Part shown: positions 23,101-33,400 of the stretch, in pieces | Layout of the letters: each line of letters begins with the position of its first letter | Position numbering within the stretch: the first letter of the stretch is position 1 | Assembly (NCBI RefSeq): GCF_014898055.3 | Contig: NW_023601212.1 | Span: 42,582,329-42,646,328 of the forward strand | Direction: 5' to 3' | DNA from: Talpa occidentalis | Lineage: Eukaryota > Chordata > Mammalia > Eulipotyphla > Talpidae | DNA: 64,000 nt | Translations under genes and position numbers: made by a program | The notes under the pieces: model-generated | What the model was told of the DNA's origin: nothing | Seen by the model: only the letters and a program-made list of their open reading frames with translations | The model's database searches: none

Positions 23101-25179
23101 CGGGGAGGTGGCATAATCCATATGTGCGCTCTAATGGGGGGTGCAGGTGACAAACAGGTAGAGAAATACTTGCTGAGCCCAGCTCTGGCCTGCCCTTCCT
23201 CGCAGGGTGCCCGGCCATCCACCCCCGTTGCCGCTGGGGAGCGGTGCCATACCAAGGCAGACCCACGCTGCTGCAGCTGCCGCTCGGGTTCTTGTATGTG
23301 CATCACACGTACGTGCCCGCGCCACCTTGCACAGACTTCGTGCAATGCGCAGCCAACATGCGTTCCATGCAGCGCTTCCACCAGAAGACACGCGGCTGGA
23401 GCGACATCGGCTACAGGTGGGCGTGGCTGTGCGGGGGCGTGGTCCGTAGCAGAGGCCGAGTCCGGTGTCTGGTGGCGGTATTTGGAAGCGAGCAAAGCTA
23501 ACAAGACTGTGGAGTTTGGGATAGGTGGGACCGAGGTGAGAGGCGCGTGGCCTAGACTAGGGCGGAGACCGTTACATGGACCAGAAATTGCTGACTGTGG
23601 AACTCTCAAGTCTACTGAGGGAACTAGGAAATGAGGTGGCACTTGGGAGAGGAGCAGGGTCAGGGGTACGTGTGAAGGCTGGGGCGGAGCAGTGATGGGA
23701 TAAGGCCTAAAAAACTGAAGAGGGCTCTGAATTGCGCAGGAACTGGACTCGAAGGGAGAGGCCTGGGCATTAAGGGGCGTGGCCAATGCTTGGGAGAGAT
23801 GAGGAGAAACAATGGTTTCAGGGGTGTCGTTTGGTGAGGGAGTAAGACAAGACTGGACAATGCAGAGCCAGCGCGGCCCAGCAGGACTTCTGGGTGGGGG
23901 GGGGGGAAGGAGGCGTGACAGCGACTTTTGGCACAGGTGTGAAATCTGGGGTACGGGCCAGATGAGGGGCGGGGCTCCTAGTGCCAGCTTCCCTCTTCCC
24001 TCTGCAGTTTTGTGGTAGGCTCTGACGGCTACGTGTACGAGGGCCGGGGCTGGCAGTGGGTGGGCGCGCACACTCTTGGCCACAACTCCCGCGGCTTCGG
24101 CGTGGCCTTTGTGGGCAACTACACCGCGGAGCTGCCAGCCGAAGACTCGCTGCGTACGATGCGCGACGTGCTCCCGCGCTGCGCGGTGCGTGCTGGCCTC
24201 CTGAAGCCGGATTACGCGCTGCTCGGCCACCGCCAATTGGTGCACACCGACTGCCCTGGAGATGCCCTCTTCAACCTGCTGCGCACCTGGCCCCACTTCG
24301 CTACTGTGAGTCCCCGAAGTCCGCACTACCTGGGCCTGGGGTCCTTCTGTCTGTATCCTGACCTCAGCGTGCCCCTGACCTCTGTCTGTAATCCCTATAT
24401 CCACAAGCCCGCCACAGGCTCCTGATCTCCCTTACAGTCCTATGCAGGCAACCAAGGCCCAGCCTTCAGTTATTCTGTCCCCAACATCCCCTGCCACCTC
24501 CCCTGTTCTCTGCCTGCATAGTCTCAGCCCACCCACCCCCCAACACCTCTGTTCTCCTAACCAGAGCATGGACCCTGACCCCTGACACAGCCTTTTGCCC
24601 TTAAAATCTTGCAAAACCTATATGCAAGTCACAAACTTTCTGCCTACACAACCTCTGCCCTGTCCACCCAATCTTGGCTTCATCCCAGTCCCCTAGCCAA
24701 AGTTCTTTGTCCACACAACACTAACCTAGCTTGTGACCGTCTATAGGAAATTCTTTTGCCTGCACAACTTCTGTCCATCCACTAACCCTGTGTTATAATC
24801 CTCTGCTTACATCTTAGGATCCTCATCCTCTGAGGATGCTTGCTCAGCCCACCCTCCCTAAGCACTAATGACAACTCTTTTGCTGGATCAGTATAGGCCC
24901 GGTCAGCATGATCTCAGTCTTATGCTACCTGCACACTGTCACTCCATTTTATTAAGCTGTTAATCTGTCCAGTCTGGTCTACAGTTCATGATGTACCCAC
25001 CCCCCACTTTGGGCCCCTGTCCTTATTCCCATCCAAGAGCCCCACTATAAGAACCCACCCCAAGCTTCTCACTCCCTTTTCTTTTCTAGAATGTGAAACC
25101 AAAAACTGCCAGGAGGGCACCCAGGAGATCCAGGCAGGAACAACCCATAATGATCGTACGAGACACAGACCTCCAATAA
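20125..25179 (+). CDS. PGLYRP2: PGLYRP2, peptidoglycan recognition protein 2 (N-acetylmuramoyl-L-alanine amidase)
   Basis: Five coding exons: 20125-20188, 21438-22475, 23206-23416, 24008-24305 and 25090-25179. All introns are GT-AG and the joined frame is open for 566 aa. Family knowledge: a secreted, mainly hepatic zinc amidase that cuts the bond between MurNAc and L-alanine in bacterial peptidoglycan and so removes its inflammatory activity. Seen in the sequence: exon 1 encodes a signal peptide (MVVQGVLWIMFGLLLWLEPG); exon 2 encodes the long N-terminal region (about residues 22-367); exons 3-4 encode the amidase_2/PGRP domain (about 368-537). The zinc ligands are all present: His401 in VHHTY, His512 and Cys520 in GHRQLVHTDC, with the catalytic Tyr437 in DIGY. 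They sit at a constant offset of 10 from the human residues as I recall them (411, 447, 522, 530). The C-terminus is a basic tail ending TDLQ. The enzyme should be active. I could not place the transcription start. Confidence 0.97.
20430..20612 (+). repeat. MIR, nearly full length, in PGLYRP2 intron 1
   Basis: Follows MIR from CCTCTACCACTTACTAGC through the central core to GTGCCTGGCATGCAGCAAAT and TTAATAAATATTAGC. Confidence 0.8.
20630..20904 (+). repeat. tRNA-derived SINE copy 5, in PGLYRP2 intron 1
   Basis: Full-length copy (GGCCTCCCCGGTGGCGCAGCA start, long A tail). A short duplication, ATGTCCAG at 20622-20629 and 20907-20914, flanks it. It sits at the 3' end of an older MIR. Confidence 0.92.
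22740..22900 (+). repeat. MIR in PGLYRP2 intron 2
   Basis: GCATCTTTGGGTGAGTAACTT and CACTTCTCTGAACC match the MIR core, diverged. Confidence 0.6.
24420..24790. repeat. diverged minisatellite in PGLYRP2 intron 4
   Basis: Recurring degenerate unit of the type TGCCTGCACAACTTCTGTCC (also TGCCTACACAACCTCTGCCC and TGTCCACACAACACTAACC). Confidence 0.5.
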
Positions 25180-25180
25180 A
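25175..25180 (+). terminator. PGLYRP2: PGLYRP2 polyadenylation signal AATAAA, overlapping the stop codon
   Basis: AATAAA occupies these six bases and contains the TAA stop at 25177-25179. Cleavage normally falls 10-30 nt downstream, so the 3' UTR would be only about 15-30 nt. The following stretch has TG/T-rich sequence (tatctatctgttcatgc) that could serve as downstream element. Confidence 0.7.
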
Positions 25181-25889
25181 GCAAGCCTGTGCCCATGCAT
25201 TATCTATCTGTTCATGCATATAGTCTTTGGGTTTTATCAGAAGCAGACTCCAAGACAAGAATTCCAGTGCAAGCACAGTTTGTTTGGGAGATGTTCTCAG
25301 AACATATCACTTGAAGAATGAGGAAGAAAGGTAGAGAATGGAAGGCAGCCAGGAAAAGGTGCCTTAGGCAAGTCGGTATTGAGGGCAAGTGAAGCTCAAA
25401 TTCATGGGGTACCTCTGGGAAACACTGTAGGGCACACACCTCAGCGCCATCCCACACAAGGGGTAAGGGAGCTGGGGTATTGATCCTCAAACTCCCATAG
25501 TCATTGACTGAGGGGTGCTCTCAGTGGTGTGTCTTGTCACCTGTGCAGAGTGGCCTCAAGCTGTCAGAGAAAATCCTCCAGCAAAAATGCAGGGGGTTGG
25601 GAGTGGGGCCAGAATGCAATAAGGTGGCAAAGACTTGGAGATATGGTGGAAAAGGGGATGCTCTGCATTGATACAGTGAATACCCTGATGCAATGTGAAT
25701 TATGTGGCTATATCGATGATATGAGGCCCAGTACAAAATGAAAATACAAGGTCCCTTGTTCAAAAAAGCAAGAACTTCAAGACAGAGATAGCAAAGGATT
25801 AAATCAAGTGCACTGTGGAGCCCTTCTGAGCATGAGTCCGGGGGAATGCACAGGCTGCCTGCCTATCAAGGCAATCCTCCCCACCCCTT

Positions 25890-26235
25890 CCCATGGATTC
25901 TGGTCATCCTTGCCTTTGCACAAACCATTTCATCTGCATAGCATATTCTTCTGATGGCCAACTCCTTCTTATACGTCGGATAGCAAATGTCACCTCCACA
26001 AGGAGTCTATCCCTGATTTTTCCAGTCTTAAGAACCTTACTTCTATTCTACTCCAGTCTATTTTCTTCCCAGTCCATACAGGCTAGAAATGCTCTGCATT
26101 CAAGTTCAAGATCTGTCCCCCTTGCTACACAGTGAGTTCCAGAAAGGCAGGAGGCAAGTTTAGCTTTCCCATAGTTTTTCTAGCACCTAGCACATAGGAG
26201 GCACTCAGAAAACTTTTGTTGAATAAACAAATGCT
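25890..26235 (+). repeat. L2 3'-end between PGLYRP2 and RASAL3
   Basis: TTGCCTTTGCACAAACCAT, AATGTCACCTCCACAAGGAG, and the terminal GGAGGCACTCAGAAAACTTT with TTGTTGAATAAAC mark an L2 3' end. Confidence 0.8.
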
Positions 26236-26239
26236 CCTG

Positions 26240-26370
26240 TTATGAACCTTCTGAAAATATTATCTTCTTGTACAAATAAGGAAACCAAAGCTCAAAGAGA
26301 GGAAGTGACTTTCCTACAGTCACATAGCAAGTGAAGGACCAGCTGGCTCTTAAACTCATTTCTGGTCCAG
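26240..26370 (-). repeat. MIR downstream of PGLYRP2
   Basis: TACAAATAAGGAAACCAAAG, then CAGTCACATAGCAAGTGAAG, match antisense MIR. Confidence 0.65.
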
Positions 26371-26439
26371 AAACCTGCTGACTCACTTTTTTCTCAGAAC
26401 AGCATTTACTCACCTCTTTTTTTCAAATAAACACATACT

Positions 26440-27090
26440 GAAGTGTAACAGAGACACAGTAAAGTATACCAACATGGACAGCTCATTGAATTTTCACCAC
26501 AGAACACTCCCTTATAACCGGCACCCCCTAAAGAAATAGAATGTGTTATATTTACATCATGTGGATTTCACAGCTGGAGCGGGGCTGGGGGGACATCATC
26601 AGCTTCCAGAAGCCTCCCTCAAGCTTTCCCCATCCCACCCATCACTAGCCTCTCCAAAGAAATCGATATTCTGATTCATTACATATAATTTTGCCTGCTT
26701 TAGAACAATATGTAAATAGAACTATGCAGTGTTTACTCTTCCTCATTTTTCTTTTACTGTTGTTCAGCATTATGATTCATCCAAGTTCAATCATTTAGTA
26801 GTTTATTCATTGTCATGGCTACATTATACTCCAGAGTGTGAAGGGAACAGTTTATCCATTCCACAATAGATGGATACTTGGGCTGTTTTCAGTTTGGGAC
26901 TATTCGGACTAGTGGTGGTGAGCATGTTTATCAGATGTGTACCTAGCAGTGGGACTGCTGGGTCAGAGAAGAGGACAGCTACGTGGTCAACATTAGTAGA
27001 TCATGGCAGATAGTATTCCAACTTGGGTGGATTAGTCCTCAATTTGACCAGCAGAGAATGAGAGTTGCAGGCACTCCATATTCTTACCTG
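26440..27090 (-). mobile_element. old L1-like fragment, antisense
   Basis: GTACCTAGCAGTGGGACTGC and CATTCCACAATAGATGGATAC are antisense forms of the L1 ORF2 end; the left part is less certain. Confidence 0.5.
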
Positions 27091-27239
27091 CATCGGGTCA
27101 GCGTGTGCTCATCTGGCAGAAAAGACCACTGAAGCTCAGAGAAGGACCTGTGCTGCCTCACAGTGAGCAAGAGATTCTGGGTCCCCACTCTGTCACCTCT
27201 TCTCCTCCCGCATCCTGCCCCCACTGTGCCCTCCCAGCT

Positions 27240-27345
27240 TGGCTGTGGGGAGGGACAGATGGGGTCACGTGGATTCGCCTTCAGCGGGAGGAAGCAAGGC
27301 AGAGAGCAGACGGCTTCTGATTCTGGGGCTAGTCAGGAAAACAAG
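27240..27345 (+). other. RASAL3: probable RASAL3 5' untranslated first exon
   Basis: A strong donor (ACAAG|GTAAGG) follows base 27345, and a polypyrimidine-rich acceptor ends at 27477, 12 bases before the RASAL3 ATG. This fits a non-coding first exon joined to a 5' UTR fragment at 27478-27489. The left edge is a guess. GGAAG-type ETS cores occur inside it, which would suit expression in blood cells. Confidence 0.45.
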
Positions 27346-27477
27346 GTAAGGAAGGGAGTGCCTGTGGATCCCCAAGAAGGTCCTCTTGGGGCAGAGCTGA
27401 GAGTGGGGAGGGAGCTAAGATGACGCCAGCATATGGATAGATACCAGACAGAACTAACACCTTCTTGGCCCCCCCAG

Positions 27478-30400
27478 GAGGACTCCACCATGGACCTCAG
27501 GTTGGAGAGCCAGGCCTCCCAAGCCCAACCTGCAGCCCCCTCCCCACTGACTTCCTACCGCTGGCTCACAGGGTCTGGCAGGGAGAAGGGGGCCAGGGGA
27601 TTCCACTGGAGACGCTTTTCAAGCTGGGGGAGGGCTCTAAGCCACCAAGAGCCCATAATCAGCAGCCAGCAGGCTCCTCGCTCGCTGTTCCGCCGCGTCC
27701 TGTCTGAGCCCCACAAAGAGTGCCGAACAAGCCGCCTCCGACTCTCCAAGTCCCTCTGGGGAAGGCATAAGAGCCCACCACTGGAGACAGAGCCAGAGCC
27801 ACAGGCTTCAGGTACATGGCTCCCCCACCCAGAGCGCAGGTCAGGCTGGGAGACCGGATGCTTGGGTTTTGTCTGCCTCCAAAGCATCAGCCTCATAGAC
27901 ACAGGAAGTTGTGGGGAGTAAGAAAGACTGGCAGGAAGTGGCAGGGGCCCAGCTGCCCTCTTCCCTCTTTCTACCTTACCTAGGGCAGGGGTGAGAGGGG
28001 TAACCAGGGACCCCAGGGGGTCCTGCCTGGGGAAGGAATGGGAATAGACTGACAGTGGTACTGTCCAGATGCCAAATGGCCCCAGTGGGGTCTCTCCTCA
28101 TATTCAATGGCCTAGGCTCATCTGCTCTCCTGCCTTTCAGCCTCCATGTCTTAGTTTCTTCATCTTTTGCCTCTGCCTCCCTATCAGTTAAATGAAACTC
28201 AGTCCCTACCTTGAAAGGTGTACTATTTCATTTACTCACATTCATTCACTTATTCATTATTTCAAGCAGTAGTCTGTTGAGCATTTCCTGTGTTCCAAGT
28301 ACTGATGTAGGCACTGAAGACACCACAGTGAACAAAACAGGGAAAGTACTGCCTATAGTATAATGGATGTAACAGGTGGCAAACAGGCAAACAAGAAAAT
28401 GACAGACTGGGCCAAGTGTCACAGAGAGGGTGAGGAATTAAATAAGAATTAGAGCTCATAATGTAGCACCAGCCCAGGGCCCAGTATATCTTAAGTGATC
28501 TGTTAACAAATGGAAATTACTTATTCCTTTAGCAGTAAAACAAGATAGACAAGTTATCTGAGAGGGTTGACTCAGCTCTTCTCTTCCTGAAAACTCATTT
28601 AATTCTCACTTTTCATATTCCAGGGTATCAGGTATTACCCACTCCAGAGTATTCTCTGCTCCTCTCCTTTTCAAATACTTCTTATGGCCCCCTACTACTC
28701 CAGTACTCTCAGGACAAAATATCAACTCTTCTAACACCCATGGCCCTATACCAATCTCTTCCTGGAACTTCCCCTCTAGTCTCTGAACCCTCCAAATCTT
28801 TCTTGCCCTCTTGTCATCTCCCAGCCTTTGCTTAATCTCTTCAATCTCTTGTTCAGCTTTCCTTCAATCTCTGTCAAAATTCAACCTGCTGTTCAACACC
28901 CAATGCAAAATTACTCTTTGTGAGGTCTTTCCTGATCCACTGCACTGCCTCCCCTTACCCTGATCTTTTTCTTTCTTTCTCAAACTTTGAATACCTTCCA
29001 CCTTAGACTAGCTATTTATCTAAGAAACTAAGGCTACGGTCCTGTTATTTAACTTCTTGTAGATACAACCACTGTCTTGGTTAAGAATTCTGGTGTCTGA
29101 AACCCAGCTCAACCAGTCACAAGATGCGTGACCCTGGGCAAGTCACTCAATTTCTCCTTGATAAAATGGAGGTTATAATTGCCCTTTCAATGGTTTCTGG
29201 AGGATTAAATGAGAGAAGGTATATGATGCAGTAAACCCAGTATGGGCCACACAGTAGGTGAGCTGAGTTGACTTTCCATGGCTGTTGGGGACAAGGCCCA
29301 TAGAGGAGTAAAGATTTGCCCACTGAAGCTTGACATGGGAAGTGGGAGGATGGAGAGGAGGCTTAAGAGGGTCTAAGGAAGAGGAAAGGGTTTCCAGGTT
29401 CCAGTATCTCTTTCTTCCCCCAGAGCCAGAGCCACGGTCCCCTGCCCCACAGATCCCTGAGGCGCCTAGCCCTGATGTGCCTGTCTGGAACATTGGGGCC
29501 TTCACCCTGCTTGATGGGAAGTTGGTGTTACTTGGGGGTGAGGAGGAGGTGAGAGGTGAGGTGCATGGGAAGGGAAGAAAGGAGAGGAAGAAGGGAGGGA
29601 AACAACAGTTGTGGGAGTGGGAGAGGGGATATAAGAAAGATATCTGCTTCACCTTTCACCTGCCTTCCTCCCTCCCTTCTCTGACTCTCCACCTTATGGG
29701 GAAACAGGGTCCTCACCGGTCCAGGATGGGAAGCGCTAGCTCTGAGGGCAGCATACAAGTGGCCATGGGGAATCTCAGGGATCCAGGTAATTTTGTGGGG
29801 TGGGGAGATCTGGGGCATTAAAGAACCTGTCAAGGTAGGGTAGAATCTAAGATGATGCTTTCCCCCAACCTACCCTTCTGAAACGCCCCCCACCACCACC
29901 AGACAGGATCTCCGGAAAGAATGAACCAGAGACTGCTGGCCCCTACCAAGTCCACAACATTCGGGTGAGGCAACCAGTGGGGGATAGAAGAGAGAGAAAG
30001 TTTCTCAGAAACTTAAGAGCTGAAATGGGACTCTTATTGGGTGATCTTGTGCAGGTCACAAATGGAGTTAATGAGACTACCTCCCCCTCAGGGCTGTGTA
30101 TAAGAAGTCAACAGAAAATACAGGAAAGCATAGGATGGGTGCTTTAGGAATGGGAGCTGTTAATTGCCTTTATTATTCCTACTAATATAGCCTGAGCTTG
30201 TGGTCCCCCAAGACCAGCAGATCTTCTGGACATCCTGGGAGGGAAAGTTGCTGACTTTCCCAGCTTACATTCTCCTACCCACAGGGGTTGCTCAAGCGAC
30301 TGAAAGAGAAGAAAAAGGCCAAGCTGGAGCCAGGATCCAATGCCCACAGGGATGGGTAAGAGCCTCTGAGGGGCTGGAGGGGCTGGGGTTCAACTTTCCC

Positions 30401-33400
30401 TCTGCCCCTTTCTCCTGCCGATCATCTGACCTTCATCAAATACTCCCAGAAGTCCTCTCTGTATCCTGTCCCATGTTGGCCTATGCTGGGGTCACTAACA
30501 GCCCCTAGCATGGAGCCAGCCCTCCATTGAAGGATAGAAGCAGAGTCAGACACAATAACTTTAAAACAGGAGCTAAGTCTGGTCTGGGAACATCAGGAAG
30601 GAATACTTGAGCTGAACAATCTGAAAGACAGATGACATTCAACTAGACCAAGATGGGCAGGAATGTCACTGCAGGCAAGGGAAAAAGCAAGTGCAAAGGC
30701 CAAGAAGCCAGATGAAGTGACAAAAACAAGGCCAGTGTGACTAGAGCTCAGAAAGAGGGATTTAAGCACAGGAAAACAAGGTCCAAAGGTGACAAAGGGT
30801 GTACTTTGCAAGGTCATGCAGAAGGTGTTGGGTTTATTCCAAAGGCCATGGGTTCAAGTTCAACTTAAGTTCAAATCCATGTCGACCTCCATCCACCCTT
30901 CAGGCTGTGGGTAATGGTACTTGATCATGGGTCCCTTCCCCAGATCCCCCAGTATTCTGGGCTCTCGCGAATCGCTGACCACACTCTCTGAGCTGGACCT
31001 GGGAGCTGAGCGGGATGTTCGGATCTGGCCACTGCATCCCAGCCTCCTAGAGGAGCCCCACTGCTTCCAGGTAAACACAGGCTACTCTCAAAGCACTTCA
31101 CCCTTCGGCTCACCCTTGGCCGCAAATGCACCTCTGATCTTCCTCTCCAACAGGTAACATGGGACGGTGGGAGCCGCTGCTTCTCTTGTCGTTCTGCTGC
31201 TGAGAAAGACCGCTGGATCGAGGACCTTCGTCGACACTTTCATTCCAGCCAGGTCAGTACCCTATAGTACAGGTCCAACGTGGAGATCCTGTCCACATGC
31301 TGGGCACCGCCCTTTTCACCCTTCCCAAATCCACACGCGCAGTAATCCTGCCCGCCTACACCTTTGTAACCACTCGGGAGACCCTCCTGTTTCCATCTTT
31401 CACCAGCCCCTTGAACAATGACCCTGTACCTTTGATTAAATCTGAGCCCTGTTGCACCCAAAGTCCCACCTACTAGGCTATTTCTCAGTACCCTGGAGCC
31501 CCCCATCTTTCGCCGAGAGCCCAGAAAAGATAAAGAGCGTCTGCCACTTTGGCAGAAGTACCAGTGGCCCCACTCTCTTCCCTCTGGGGCGCAGTGATCT
31601 CCCGGGGGCGCAGACCCTTCCTCTTTATCTTTGGTCCCTGCCGTCGAACCCCAATGCCTCCCCCCAATCCCTACTGCTGTCCACAGGACAACGCGGAGCG
31701 GGAAGAGACCTGGCTGAGCGTGTGGGTGCATGAGGTGAAGGGGCTGCCCCGGGCAGCTGCGGGGGCGCCCGGCGTGCGCGCGGAACTGTGGCTGGACGGC
31801 GCTCTCCTGGCGCGCACCGCGCCGCGGACTGGCCGGGGCCAGCTCTTCTGGGCCGAGCGCTTCCACTTTGAGGCGCTGCCACCCGCACGTCACCTGTCGC
31901 TGCGGCTGCACGGAGCGGGCCCGGGGGGAGCATTGCTGGGCCGCGTGGCACTGGAGCTAGAAGAACTGGGCGTCCCCCGCGCACCAGCAGCGGGCCTCGA
32001 ACGATGGTTCCCGCTGCTCGGGGCACCAGCTGGCGCAGCGCTGCGGGCGCGCATCCGAGCGCGGCGCCTGCGCGTACTGCCCTCCGAGCGCTACAAGGAG
32101 CTGGCGGAGTTCATAACCTTCCACTACGCTCGCCTCTGCGGGGCGCTAGAGCCCTCCTTGTCGGCGCAGGCAAAGGAGGAACTGGCGGCTGCTATGGTGC
32201 GCGTGCTGCAGGCCACTGGTCGGGCGCAGGTGCGGAGAAGCGACTGAGAGGACTAGGGTGATCAGGGACTAAGAGACTGTTTCCCGAGCTGGCGGGTGGG
32301 GTGAGGTGGGACAGGGGAGGGATTGGAAAGCAGTACTTGGGGGAGCGGAGGAGGTGGGGGTTCGGGGACGGGGCCTCAATTTGAGCTGTGAGGGTGGAAG
32401 GGCCCGGCCTGAGAGAGCACAACCCTAAGAGGCTTAAGTTTCTGCTCTGAAGGATGGAGGTTCTGGCCACTTATGAGGCCCAGAGGTGAGCGGCAGCTAT
32501 GAGGGTGGGGCTTGTGCCCCAGATTGTGAACGACTGGCCAAGAGCAGGGGTGCCCGCTGGAGCAGACTGTGACCTAAACAGCTTAACCCTCACAATGTCC
32601 AGGCACTGGTGACAGACCTGGGCACTGCGGAACTTGCACGCTGTGGAGGCCGTGAGGCGCTGCTGTTCCGGGAAAACACATTGGCCACCAAAGCCATAGA
32701 TGAGTATATGAAGTTGGTCGCACAAGACTACCTCCAAGAGACCCTAGGTGAACTGGGAGGTGGTGGGGGAGGGCAAGGGGGGCAGGGCAGCCAGAGGACT
32801 GCTGGGTGAGCTAGGGGACCCCAGGAGAAATTTGGAAGTCCTTGTGTAACCTGAATCGGATAGTAGGTAGTGTGATGCTAAGGGGAGGAATTGGGGGCTC
32901 CCCCAAATGTTAGGCTCCTCTGGAATAAGTTGGAGATAGAGGCTGGTTGTGGTGGGTTCTGGTGTTCATGGCCCTGCCCGTTTATGCTGGACTGCAGGGC
33001 AGGTTGTGCGGCGTCTCTGTGCCTCCACTGAGGACTGTGAGGTAGATCCCAGCAAATGTCCAGCCCCAGAGCTGCCCCATCACCAGGCCAGACTGCGAAA
33101 CAGCTGTGAGGAGGTCTTCGAGAACATCATCCACTCCAATGAGTGAGAAATCAGATCCCCAACACCTGAGCCTTCTCCTATCTCTCAGTCACTGTTCTAA
33201 TCCTGACCCCAATTAGGGTTGCCAGATACACAACAGGGTATCCAGTCAAATGTGACCCAATAGTTGGGGCATATTTATACTAAAAAAGCATTCTTTTTTT
33301 AATCTAAAATTCAAGTTTAACTCTTTGTCCTGAAGTTTTAATTGCTAAATCTGGCAACCCATTGCCAATGTCATGCCACCTGGCCCTAAACTGGGACCCA

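Noticed and set aside
22980..24404. 474-codon frame antisense to PGLYRP2
   Set aside because: It runs across two real + strand exons and their intron, is the mirror of GC-rich coding sequence, and its translation shows no known domain.
24306..24427. read-through of PGLYRP2 exon 4 to a stop at 24425
   Set aside because: A good donor (ACT|GTGAGT) joins in phase to exon 5, which restores the expected C-terminus.
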